Notes: generated by a model not told the origin, from the sequence alone. 7,450 bases of DNA from an uncultured Clostridia bacterium (GCA_946402595.1 CAMIWY010000063.1:1-7450), one strand, 5' to 3'; numbered from the stretch's first letter, positions 1 to 7,258 are shown. Translations and numbers: made by a program.

Positions 1-87
1 CATGATTAACAATGGTTTTGTTTTTCACTGTCTCTCATAAAGGGAGCATATCAAAATGCTAATGTTGCGGTTTATTTAATGCGTAAG

Positions 88-109
88 CGACCCAAGAACG
101 ACCCAAGAA
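88..109. repeat. 11-bp perfect tandem direct repeat
   Basis: CGACCCAAGAA occurs twice head to tail, at 88-98 and 99-109, with no spacer and no mismatch. It lies about 100 bp upstream of the -35 element. It could be a paired protein-binding site, the trace of a slippage duplication, or an integration scar; the sequence does not decide between these. Confidence 0.75.
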
Positions 110-175
110 ATATTAATGATATCTGACCTCCTTCCTTCGAAGAGAATCCTAGCCTGTTTTGTTAATTACATAATA

Positions 176-196
176 ATTGCCTCGATTTGTGGCAAT
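176..196. repeat. 6-bp inverted repeat just upstream of the promoter
   Basis: ATTGCC (176-181) and GGCAAT (191-196) are perfect inverted copies separated by 9 nt, ending 14 nt before the -35 element. A run of six T follows at 204-209. An alternative pairing, GCCT (179-182) with AGGC (200-203), places that T-run directly after the stem. It may be a weak terminator for upstream transcription or an operator; the stems are short, so either reading is tentative. Confidence 0.35.
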
Positions 197-210
197 ATAA
201 GGCTTTTTTC

Positions 211-239
211 GTGACCGCTCTGCGCGCATGGTGTATAAT
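211..239 (+). promoter_or_regulatory. Probable sigma-A (sigma-70 type) promoter of the operon
   Basis: A perfect -10 box TATAAT lies at 234-239. Exactly 17 bp upstream is GTGACC (211-216), which matches the TTGACA consensus at four of six positions (the central TGAC). Transcription would start near 246, giving a leader of only about 16-18 nt before the ATG at 263. That leaves little room for a riboswitch or attenuator in the mRNA, so control would act at the promoter. Confidence 0.65.
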
Positions 240-250
240 GTGTCAGGACA

Positions 251-258
251 AAAGGGGG
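251..258 (+). promoter_or_regulatory. Ribosome binding site of the large gene
   Basis: AAAGGGGG at 251-258 ends 4 nt before ATG 263 and is a good partner for the 16S anti-Shine-Dalgarno end. It supports 263 as the start of the large gene; its position just downstream of the TATAAT box agrees with this. Confidence 0.7.
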
Positions 259-262
259 TATT

Positions 263-3200
263 ATGGACAGAGGGGAACTGCTTTACAGAGAAATTTTATC
301 CGCCCTGACAGACAGGGCGTATCTTTCGTCATGCGGGACCAGCAGAAGCAGAGTGCAGGAAAGGTCTTCAGATCTCCGTTATCTTGCAGATATGGTCCTG
401 TCATATTCAGATCAGAATGGCCGCATCAGTGCCGGCAATATACTTAAAGCGGGTGCAGTATGCCTCGAAGAGATGAGCCTTATCCCTCAGGAGGGATGGG
501 CTCTTCATTGTTATATGTACGTCCGCGGCATCATATTCCCGCATCTGGGACTGCCTGATAACTCTGAAGAATTAAGGACCGGCCGCATCACGGCACTTAC
601 TCTTCTCAGGGCTGTTTTCACATATGAACGCAAGACCTGCAGATTCGATCCGACTCTGGATATGACTCTTCTTTCTGACAGTGAGGCGCAGTCAGAGGGA
701 TGCGCATCTGAATATATAAGGATGCACAGACTGGTCCGGAGCAATTTCATATATGAGTTTATGCGCCTGGGAACAGAGGTCACACCTTTCAATACTCTCG
801 GACACATTTCCGGGGTGCATTATGTTGCGACGTATATGGCCAGGCAGCTCCGCGATGCGGGTATCCCTGTTGATGTCGCACTCGCATCGGCTGCTGCGGC
901 AAGCCATGACATAGGAAAATACGGCTGCCGCAAGAGCGAGGAGAGAAGGGTCCCTTACCTTCATTACTACTATACGGATTACTGCATGACTGAGAACGGG
1001 ATGCCTGAGATCGCTCACATAGCAGCCAACCATTCCACCTGGGATCTTGAATTTGAGAACCTTTCAGCGGAGTCACTTCTTCTCATTTATGCAGACTTCA
1101 GAGTAAAGAGCACAAGAGAGAACGGCTGGGAGATAATACACTTCTATACACTCGGGCAGGCATTTGATGTGATCCTCAGCAAGCTCGACAATGTCGACGA
1201 TGCCAAAAAACACAGATACGAAAAGGTATATGCGCGGCTCAAGGACTTCGAGGACTACATGACGGAACTCGGCATTGTGACTGATCTGCCTGGGGATTTT
1301 GGTCTTGAAGACGGAGTCGTTACAGCTCTGCCTCAGGAAGGCGCAGGATACCGCACGGACAGGCCTGTCCGCATAAGGCGGGAGATGTCTCTCATTCAGG
1401 GAGATGATATCATCACCCAGCTCAAAATGAAGTCTGTGGGGCACAACATACGCCTGATGCATTACTTCAACAGCAAGGCGGATTTTGCCCGCCTCATAGA
1501 GGACGCCCGCGGCGAGACTGACTGGAGAAATCTCCGCACATATATAACCATTCTCGGCGAATATTCTACATATATGACCGAGGATCAGAAGGCTCTGACT
1601 CTCAGATTCCTCTATGATCAGCTGATGAACCGGGAGAGCGATGTAAGAGAGCAGTCTGCACGCCAGATGGGGCAGATGACTGCTACTTTCAGACAGAGCT
1701 ACAGAAAGGAGCTGCCTGAAGACGTACCAAGGCTCGACGAGACAACTACCAATCTCGAGATGTTTGAGATGTATCTGTATAAGATGCTGAGTCCGTCATC
1801 CAGGCTGACCGAGAGGCACAGGAACTGGATAATACAGAGCATGGACTTCTATGTTAAGGCGGCTCTCTCGAACTGCGCGACGCAGTTTCTGCCGAGATAT
1901 TATGATGTTCTTGAAAAGCTGCTTGAAGACAGCTGCAGAACAGAGCGGATGACAATGGCTGTGCTGAACTCAATACTCGCAGTCGATACGGATACATGTA
2001 CTGAAAGCTTCAGAGAGAAGGCGGATGAATATGCCTGTATTGTTACAGGAAGATACTCGGACAGTACAGATCTGCTTGCACTGAATGTAAGGGAGAAATT
2101 CACAGGTGATGAGGACGGAAGCATCCGTGAGGAAAGACTGAGACTGATGGGCCTTGATCCGGCTGAAGGAACCGCAGAGCGATCTGCTGAGGAAAGAGAT
2201 GCGGTACTTTCTGCAATGTTTCTGGATGATCTTAAATTCCAGACCTCATGGACACGCAAGACTGCCAATATACGGTACATGACTGAACTCGCCGAATCAG
2301 CCGACAGCAATGTCAGGATGCATATAGCGGCGCATTTTGTGAACCTTATCAAAGTAAGCGAGACGGTTACCGTCAGAAGGGATGCGGGCGACGCACTGCT
2401 CCGGCTCATAAGGAGAATGCCTGCAGACCAGCGGAATGAGATCATGATCGAACTGTACAACGGACTGGATATAGAGGACTACCAGTTCGCAAGACTCATA
2501 CCTGAGTATCTCGGCAGGATAATCCTGCTCATGCCGGACAAGGAGATCGACGAAGTCACGGGCAATCTCGAGAGCCATATATGCTCAGGCAATATAAATA
2601 CAGCCTCGGCATCACTTATGACTGTCTCGGTAATGCTTGAACACTTCAGTGAATACCGCAGCACAGGTGAAGAGACCAGGTGCGGGGAGCTTTTAAAGCG
2701 CCTCACAGGGCTCCTGATGAAGGGCACAGCTCACTATAAAGACGCCATCTCACAGGAAGCATTCCGGGCTCTGGCAGAGAGAGTATTTCTGAGCAACGCT
2801 GCTCCGTTTGATGAAAAAAGAGAGATCCTGGCACTTACAGGCAAGAGGATACTTTCACTTATCCCGGATACTGATTCCGAGAAGAACGCGATGGAGTTCT
2901 GTAATAATGCAGCTGCTCTGCGCGGGATATACAGATTTATATCGGAATATATAGCTGAGGAAGGACCGTTCGGTCTCGAATGCAGGCAGAAGGCGGCTTT
3001 CTTCCCGGGCACTTTCGACCCGTTCAGCCTCGGCCACAAGGCCATAGCATGCACGATCCGCGATATGGGATATGAGGTCTACCTTGCGATCGATGAATTC
3101 TCCTGGTCCAAGAAGACCCTTCCGCACATGCTGCGCAGAGAGATCCTGTCGATGTCCATAGCTGCTGAGACGGATATGTACATCTTCCCGGATGACGTGC

Positions 3201-5086
3201 CTGTAAATATTGCCAACCCTGAAGATCTCGGCAGGCTGCGCAGTCTGTTTGAAGGCAGGGAACTATATATTGCTGTCGGATCAGATGTAGTCAGAAACGC
3301 TTCAAGCTACAGGGAAAAACCTCAGAAGAATTCGATCCACACCTTCAACCATATCGTGTTCGCGCGTGAGGCAAGGCAGACAGACCGCGGTGAGGATGAA
3401 GCATATCCGGTACGGGGAAAGGTCATCAACCTCAGGCTCGGGAAGTTCTATGAAGATATAAGCTCGACGAGGATCAGAGAGAACATTGACCTCGGAAGAG
3501 ACATAACATCCCTTATTGACCCGGTCGTGCAGAACTACATATACGAGAACAATTTCTACATAAGAGAGCCGGCATATAAGCATGAGCTGCAGGCAAGAGA
3601 CATACACATCTCGGGATATGAGCACAGCAACTGCAGGAGGATAAGAAGCCTCAGGGATGAACTGACAGGAAGGGGATACGATTTTGACTCTCTCATGACT
3701 GTTCTTGATCGTCCGCGTGTCAGGACCATATTTATCGAGAGGACAGGACCGAAGCGCTCCGGAGTATGCGCTTTTGCATCCGGACGGAGGATAGACAGAA
3801 AAGACCTTCTGTTTGAATTCGGAGACACAGATGTCACACGGAACATCAGAAGGAGCGCCAACGGATCGATAGGCATCATAAATGCTTTCTATTTCGAACG
3901 AAGCCGCGATATATCCAACCTCGGGCAGATACTGCTTACCGAGATACTGACTGACATGCTGGCAAAGGACTACGGATATGTCGTCTATCACCCTGCAGAC
4001 CCGGCAGGCCTCAGTCAGAACGTGACAGAAGTCCTCAGAAGGCAGGGCTTTGTCAACATATCGGAAGATCATGACAATCCTGTTTATGCGGTTGATATCA
4101 CTGCACCTGTGGTCCTGTTCCGCGATGTCGAGACGGTGATCAAGGCACCTCTGAACAAGAACCCGAGAGTCATGAAGACTGTGGATGATGCCCACAACAA
4201 CCTTCTGAAGACATTCTGCGAACTGTATCCGGGCAAGCTGATACTATCCTTCAACACCAGCGCTGTTTACAGCAAGATCATAGACATGGCAGCGAAGGAA
4301 AACATGGTGCCGTCAGTGCCGGATCCGGCAAAGAAGAGAGGCCCGTATATGGCGGTGCCGTTCGGAAAGGCTCTGTCAGATGTAGTTGTGCCGAATACAG
4401 TCACTAAGGCTCTCCGGACCGAGAAGTTCATAAGCGAGTCGATCCGTGACTTTACGATAAGGGAGTCCCGCGGATATGCAGAGCTTGAGGATCAGGTCAG
4501 GACGCTTAAATCCTTCAACAGAGATGTGATCCTCATAGATGACCTTCTCCATTCCGGTCAGAGGATGAAGAGGATTGACCCTATCCTGAGGGAGAATGAT
4601 GTGAATGTCAGGAAGGTCATAGTCGGACTTCTGACCGGCAACGCAAGAGACGAGATGGCTGTCAGCCGCAGGGCAGTGGACGGTGCATATTTCATTCCTG
4701 TCATAACGATGTGGCTCAACGAGAGAGACTGCTACCCGTTCATCGGGGGAGACAGCTTTGAGTCAGGAGACAGGAACGCATCGATCAATATCATAATGCC
4801 GTACACTTCCTACAGCTTTGTCGGCGGCAGAGACTCCGAGAAGGTGTACAGGTACTCGATGACATGCCTCGAGAATGCGAGGAACATAATGAAGGTCATA
4901 GAGCAGGAGTATCAGGCTGAGTTTGAAAAACAGCTGACTCTTGGAAGGCTGGGAGCTGTCATAACAAACCCGCGTCGTCCGGACTACGGTGACGGGCTTC
5001 TGTATGATGAGAATGCAGCACCGAGCGTGTACATTGAGAGCGACATCAAGCGTGCAAAAAGGCTGCACCTGTCAAGGGATAAGTAG
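263..5086 (+). CDS. Giant multidomain protein: HD hydrolase, helical repeat region, NadD/cytidylyltransferase-like, GNAT-like and phosphoribosyltransferase-like domains
   Basis: The 1607-residue protein has no signal peptide or clear membrane segment, so it is probably cytoplasmic. Residues 1-165 are helical and unrecognised. An HD domain follows: H181 (HxxxV), H215-D216 in SHDIGK, H252, H257 and D278, a metal-dependent phosphohydrolase signature with extra histidines. Residues 330-905 look helical, like HEAT or armadillo repeats, and may be a scaffold. Residues 910-1100 form a nucleotidyltransferase: GTFDPFSLGH ends at H925 and ISSTRIR lies at 1066-1072, as in NadD and cytidylyltransferases, with Ser922 replacing the first His of HxGH. 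Residues 1110-1275 resemble GNAT, with NLGQILL around G1221 and RRQGF at 1260-1263; this is weaker. The C-terminus resembles type I phosphoribosyltransferases: VPNTVTKAL, then VILIDDLLHSG (1422-1432), a PRPP-binding loop. Start 263 is supported by its ribosome binding site. The substrate is unknown. Domain calls come from motifs read by eye, without a profile search. Confidence 0.93.
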   Translation: MDRGELLYREILSALTDRAYLSSCGTSRSRVQERSSDLRYLADMVLSYSDQNGRISAGNILKAGAVCLEEMSLIPQEGWALHCYMYVRGIIFPHLGLPDNSEELRTGRITALTLLRAVFTYERKTCRFDPTLDMTLLSDSEAQSEGCASEYIRMHRLVRSNFIYEFMRLGTEVTPFNTLGHISGVHYVATYMARQLRDAGIPVDVALASAAAASHDIGKYGCRKSEERRVPYLHYYYTDYCMTENGMPEIAHIAANHSTWDLEFENLSAESLLLIYADFRVKSTRENGWEIIHFYTLGQAFDVILSKLDNVDDAKKHRYEKVYARLKDFEDYMTELGIVTDLPGDFGLEDGVVTALPQEGAGYRTDRPVRIRREMSLIQGDDIITQLKMKSVGHNIRLMHYFNSKADFARLIEDARGETDWRNLRTYITILGEYSTYMTEDQKALTLRFLYDQLMNRESDVREQSARQMGQMTATFRQSYRKELPEDVPRLDETTTNLEMFEMYLYKMLSPSSRLTERHRNWIIQSMDFYVKAALSNCATQFLPRYYDVLEKLLEDSCRTERMTMAVLNSILAVDTDTCTESFREKADEYACIVTGRYSDSTDLLALNVREKFTGDEDGSIREERLRLMGLDPAEGTAERSAEERDAVLSAMFLDDLKFQTSWTRKTANIRYMTELAESADSNVRMHIAAHFVNLIKVSETVTVRRDAGDALLRLIRRMPADQRNEIMIELYNGLDIEDYQFARLIPEYLGRIILLMPDKEIDEVTGNLESHICSGNINTASASLMTVSVMLEHFSEYRSTGEETRCGELLKRLTGLLMKGTAHYKDAISQEAFRALAERVFLSNAAPFDEKREILALTGKRILSLIPDTDSEKNAMEFCNNAAALRGIYRFISEYIAEEGPFGLECRQKAAFFPGTFDPFSLGHKAIACTIRDMGYEVYLAIDEFSWSKKTLPHMLRREILSMSIAAETDMYIFPDDVPVNIANPEDLGRLRSLFEGRELYIAVGSDVVRNASSYREKPQKNSIHTFNHIVFAREARQTDRGEDEAYPVRGKVINLRLGKFYEDISSTRIRENIDLGRDITSLIDPVVQNYIYENNFYIREPAYKHELQARDIHISGYEHSNCRRIRSLRDELTGRGYDFDSLMTVLDRPRVRTIFIERTGPKRSGVCAFASGRRIDRKDLLFEFGDTDVTRNIRRSANGSIGIINAFYFERSRDISNLGQILLTEILTDMLAKDYGYVVYHPADPAGLSQNVTEVLRRQGFVNISEDHDNPVYAVDITAPVVLFRDVETVIKAPLNKNPRVMKTVDDAHNNLLKTFCELYPGKLILSFNTSAVYSKIIDMAAKENMVPSVPDPAKKRGPYMAVPFGKALSDVVVPNTVTKALRTEKFISESIRDFTIRESRGYAELEDQVRTLKSFNRDVILIDDLLHSGQRMKRIDPILRENDVNVRKVIVGLLTGNARDEMAVSRRAVDGAYFIPVITMWLNERDCYPFIGGDSFESGDRNASINIIMPYTSYSFVGGRDSEKVYRYSMTCLENARNIMKVIEQEYQAEFEKQLTLGRLGAVITNPRRPDYGDGLLYDENAAPSVYIESDIKRAKRLHLSRDK

Positions 5087-5091
5087 TTATC

Positions 5092-5096
5092 AGGAG
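5092..5096 (+). promoter_or_regulatory. Ribosome binding site of the LDH-like gene
   Basis: AGGAG sits 5 nt before ATG 5102, inside the 15-nt gap after the stop of the large gene. The short gap and the lack of a terminator indicate one shared transcript. Confidence 0.75.
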
Positions 5097-5101
5097 AAAC
5101 C

Positions 5102-6085
5102 ATGCATAGAATAAAGGAACTTATAAATGAGATCGGGGTGAATTCACCTGTATCGCTGGAGGGGCATCCGATAAGACCGGGAGAGAAGCACCGGGTCAAT
5201 ATCCTGGCGCTCGGTGATGTCGGGACCACGATGCTCATAGGACTTAGGCTGATGGGTGCGGATGTTATTTCTGAGATCGGGATCTGCGATATAAGGCCTG
5301 AGAACTGTGAGAGGCTGGTACGTGAGATCAATCAGATAAGATTTCCGGATGGTGAGCCAGAGCTGCCGCCTGTCATGATAGTGACTGAAGAGGAACTCTT
5401 CGATACCGACGTCTTCATATTCTGTGCCAGCAGGGGAGTACCGGACCTCGGAAAAGAGAAAGATCCGGACTTCGATGTCAGGATGGCGCAGCTTGATGCC
5501 AACCGCGGTATCATAGAACACTATGCCGGGCTGGCACGGAAGGCAGAATACAAGGGACTGATCGCTGTGGTCAGTGATCCTGTGGACAACCTCTGTGCGG
5601 CATTTCTCGATGCATCGGGACTGGAACCGTGGCAGTTCAGAGGCTACGGGCTCGGCGTGATGAATGCGCGGGCGGCATACTATGCTGAAAGAGATGAGAG
5701 GTTCAGCTCATATCTTTCAGAAGGCAGAGCCTTTGGTCCGCACGGACAGGACCTGGTAATAGCGAACAGCATTGAGAACTATGACGACGAACTGTCGCGC
5801 GAACTTACAGAGCTGGCAACGGGGGCCAATCTGGAGGTGAGAGCACTCGGCTTCAAGCCGTATATCGCACCGGCGATGTCGTCGGCGGCAATATCCATAC
5901 TATTGACACTCAGGGGAGAGTGGAACTACGGCTCACTGTATCTGGGGGATGAGAACAGAGGAGCCTTCCTGGGGATCAGGAGCAGATACGACGGGGATAA
6001 ATGGGATTATGAGGATCCGGAGCTTCCGGATAAATTATATGAGAGGATCAGAGATTCATACATCAGGCTCTGCAGTATCAGGTGA
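5102..6085 (+). CDS. Lactate/malate dehydrogenase-family protein with altered active site
   Basis: The 327-residue length is normal for the LDH/MDH family. A Rossmann NAD-binding site is visible: GDVGTT (38-43) for GxxGxx, and D63 at the end of the second strand, which favours NAD over NADP. The substrate-loop region keeps R127 and N134 in the spacing of the family's RxDLxxxN motif. VSDPVD (157-162) replaces the usual VSNPVD. GLGVMNAR ends at R190, where the family has a LDxxR motif, so the catalytic Asp seems lost. GPHGQD carries the catalytic-type H214. The family oxidises or reduces 2-hydroxy acids with NAD(H). Here the His and two Arg remain but the Asp partner and an Asn do not, so ordinary lactate or malate dehydrogenase activity is doubtful. 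It may act on another substrate or bind a nucleotide product. It should not be named ldh or mdh. Confidence 0.88.
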   Translation: MHRIKELINEIGVNSPVSLEGHPIRPGEKHRVNILALGDVGTTMLIGLRLMGADVISEIGICDIRPENCERLVREINQIRFPDGEPELPPVMIVTEEELFDTDVFIFCASRGVPDLGKEKDPDFDVRMAQLDANRGIIEHYAGLARKAEYKGLIAVVSDPVDNLCAAFLDASGLEPWQFRGYGLGVMNARAAYYAERDERFSSYLSEGRAFGPHGQDLVIANSIENYDDELSRELTELATGANLEVRALGFKPYIAPAMSSAAISILLTLRGEWNYGSLYLGDENRGAFLGIRSRYDGDKWDYEDPELPDKLYERIRDSYIRLCSIR

Positions 6086-7193
6086 GGGGACCTGCAGCAG
6101 AGACAGTAACAGATCAGAGGAAAAGCGCAGGCTTATCGTAATAATGCCTGCATGTGATTCAGAGGACAGGGCGGCAAGGCTCGACGGCGTGCTGCTGCCG
6201 TATCTTGATGAGGTCAGGGAGGGCGGTAATGATGTCGTCATATACAGCCATGTCAGTGAGTTTGAGGATAGGGACATTTCGCACGAAAGGATACTGTTTG
6301 CAGTGGTTCTTTCGGAAGCGGGTGTCAATATCGAGTACTATCGGCTTCTTGAATACCTGCGCGGGCATCCCGACTGCCTCGGGGGATCAGTCGGAGGGAT
6401 AATAGTCGACGGCGGAGGCGAGTTCTATACCAAGGCGATCGCAAGGCGTTTTGCGTTCTCTGCAAACATGTGCGGATGTACATTTCCGGGAAAGCCTCTG
6501 GTGGAGGCGACCGGCTCCCTGGGGAACTTTCATGTACTGAGCACGGTATCCGGCAGAGAGCCGGAAGACATATACAGTGCGCAGGTCCGCTCACTGGTCG
6601 ATAAGATCATGGACTTCATACTGCCGGAAGTAAACGGGAAGGTAAGGCTTCTTGCACTTCACGCAAGCACCCGCAGGACTTCCAATACGCTTCTCCTGTG
6701 GGACATGGTCAAGAAACATCTTTACAGCCGGGCAGAGATCACCGAGATAGCTCTGCAGAACGGACAGATTTACGACTGCCGCGGATGCAGCTATGAGGCA
6801 TGCCTGCACTTCGGGGAGCAGGAGTCGTGCTTCTATGGCGGGATAATCACTGAACAGGTGTATCCGGCTCTTCTTGAGGCAGATGCTGTCGTCCTCATAT
6901 GCCCTAACTACAATGATGCACTCAGCGCTAACCTGACGGCTTTCGTCAACAGGCTCACGTCGTTGTTCAGGTCACATGACTTTTCGGACAAGAGGGTGTA
7001 TGCCGTAATCGTATCCGGCTATTCCGGAGGAGATATAATCGCAGAGCAGATCATCGGAGCGCTCAACTTCAACAAGTCATTTATACTGCCTGCGGACTTT
7101 GCGATGCTCGAGACGGCGAACGACCCGGGGAGCATTCTTGCAGTCGCAGACATAGAGGAAGAAGCAGGGGCGTTCGCTTCACGCATATACTGA
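6039..7193 (+). CDS. Flavodoxin-fold protein, probable NADPH-dependent FMN reductase / iron-sulfur flavoprotein type
   Basis: From ATG 6039 the protein has 384 residues in two halves. The second half matches the NADPH-dependent FMN reductase/flavodoxin pattern: strand LLALHAS, a phosphate-loop-like TRRTSNT, then ADAVVLICPNYNDALSANL, where this family has a flavin-binding xPxY segment, and FVNRL. Between them is C247-x2-C250-x4-C255-x8-C264, as in flavoproteins that bind an iron-sulfur cluster. The first half (strand RRLIVIMPAC, then GGIIVDGGGEFYTKA and ATGSLGNF) looks like a second, degenerate flavodoxin-like domain. The start is unsure. ATG 6144 lies inside the first predicted strand; ATGs 6039, 6009 and 5949 overlap the preceding gene and none has a good ribosome binding site. 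I chose 6039 because it keeps the strand with the least overlap. The overlap suggests translational coupling. Likely cytoplasmic redox partner; substrate unknown. Confidence 0.82.
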   Translation: MRGSEIHTSGSAVSGEGTCSRDSNRSEEKRRLIVIMPACDSEDRAARLDGVLLPYLDEVREGGNDVVIYSHVSEFEDRDISHERILFAVVLSEAGVNIEYYRLLEYLRGHPDCLGGSVGGIIVDGGGEFYTKAIARRFAFSANMCGCTFPGKPLVEATGSLGNFHVLSTVSGREPEDIYSAQVRSLVDKIMDFILPEVNGKVRLLALHASTRRTSNTLLLWDMVKKHLYSRAEITEIALQNGQIYDCRGCSYEACLHFGEQESCFYGGIITEQVYPALLEADAVVLICPNYNDALSANLTAFVNRLTSLFRSHDFSDKRVYAVIVSGYSGGDIIAEQIIGALNFNKSFILPADFAMLETANDPGSILAVADIEEEAGAFASRIY

Positions 7194-7214
7194 CAGAAGA
7201 GAACTGCTTCACAT

Positions 7215-7258
7215 AAAGGACAGCACGGCGGACAGCTTCGCAGGGAGCTGTCCTTTTT
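7215..7258 (+). terminator. Rho-independent terminator of the three-gene operon
   Basis: GGACAGCT (7230-7237) pairs with AGCTGTCC (7246-7253) around an 8-nt loop, followed directly by TTTTT (7254-7258). A second copy of GGACAGC at 7218-7224 allows a competing outer stem, AAAGGACAGC (7215-7224) with GCTGTCCTTT (7247-7256). It begins 22 nt after the stop at 7193. The A-run before the outer stem could let it also work on the opposite strand. Confidence 0.85.

Larger units (their letters stand above)
1..210. other. AT-rich upstream intergenic region without a supported gene
   Basis: This stretch is clearly richer in A and T than the genes to its right. All frames are broken by stops, apart from short open stretches that show no recognisable protein. 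It contains an 11-bp tandem repeat and a small inverted repeat, listed separately. A seven-codon ORF (56-79, MLMLRFI) follows an AAAGGGAG at 39-46 with usable spacing, but it is too short to call. The region may be the 3' side of an unseen upstream gene plus the control region of the operon. Confidence 0.6.

Noticed and set aside
56..79. Seven-codon ORF (MLMLRFI) behind an AAAGGGAG site, a possible leader peptide.
   Set aside because: It is too short to separate from chance, lies upstream of the operon promoter, and is not coupled to any attenuator hairpin.
80..215. In frame 2 the tandem repeat region reads VSDPRTTQEI, similar to the SDPRTTxxY end of tyrosine recombinases, hinting at an integrase remnant.
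   Set aside because: The similarity covers only a few residues and comes from the 11-bp repeat itself. Stops lie just upstream, and no catalytic Arg, His or Tyr motif is seen.
187..447. Plus-strand 86-codon frame that starts upstream of the large gene.
   Set aside because: It begins before the promoter's likely transcription start and overlaps the well-supported start of the large gene in another frame, with no motif.
1900..2460. Minus-strand open frame of 186 codons, Ser-rich.
   Set aside because: Its Ser and Leu richness mirrors Arg, Glu and Lys codons of the large gene; there is no ribosome binding site or family resemblance.
3302..4195. Minus-strand open frame of 297 codons antisense to the large gene.
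   Set aside because: It lies wholly inside the nucleotidyltransferase and GNAT-like coding region, has no recognisable protein motifs, and is explained by codon bias on the opposite strand.
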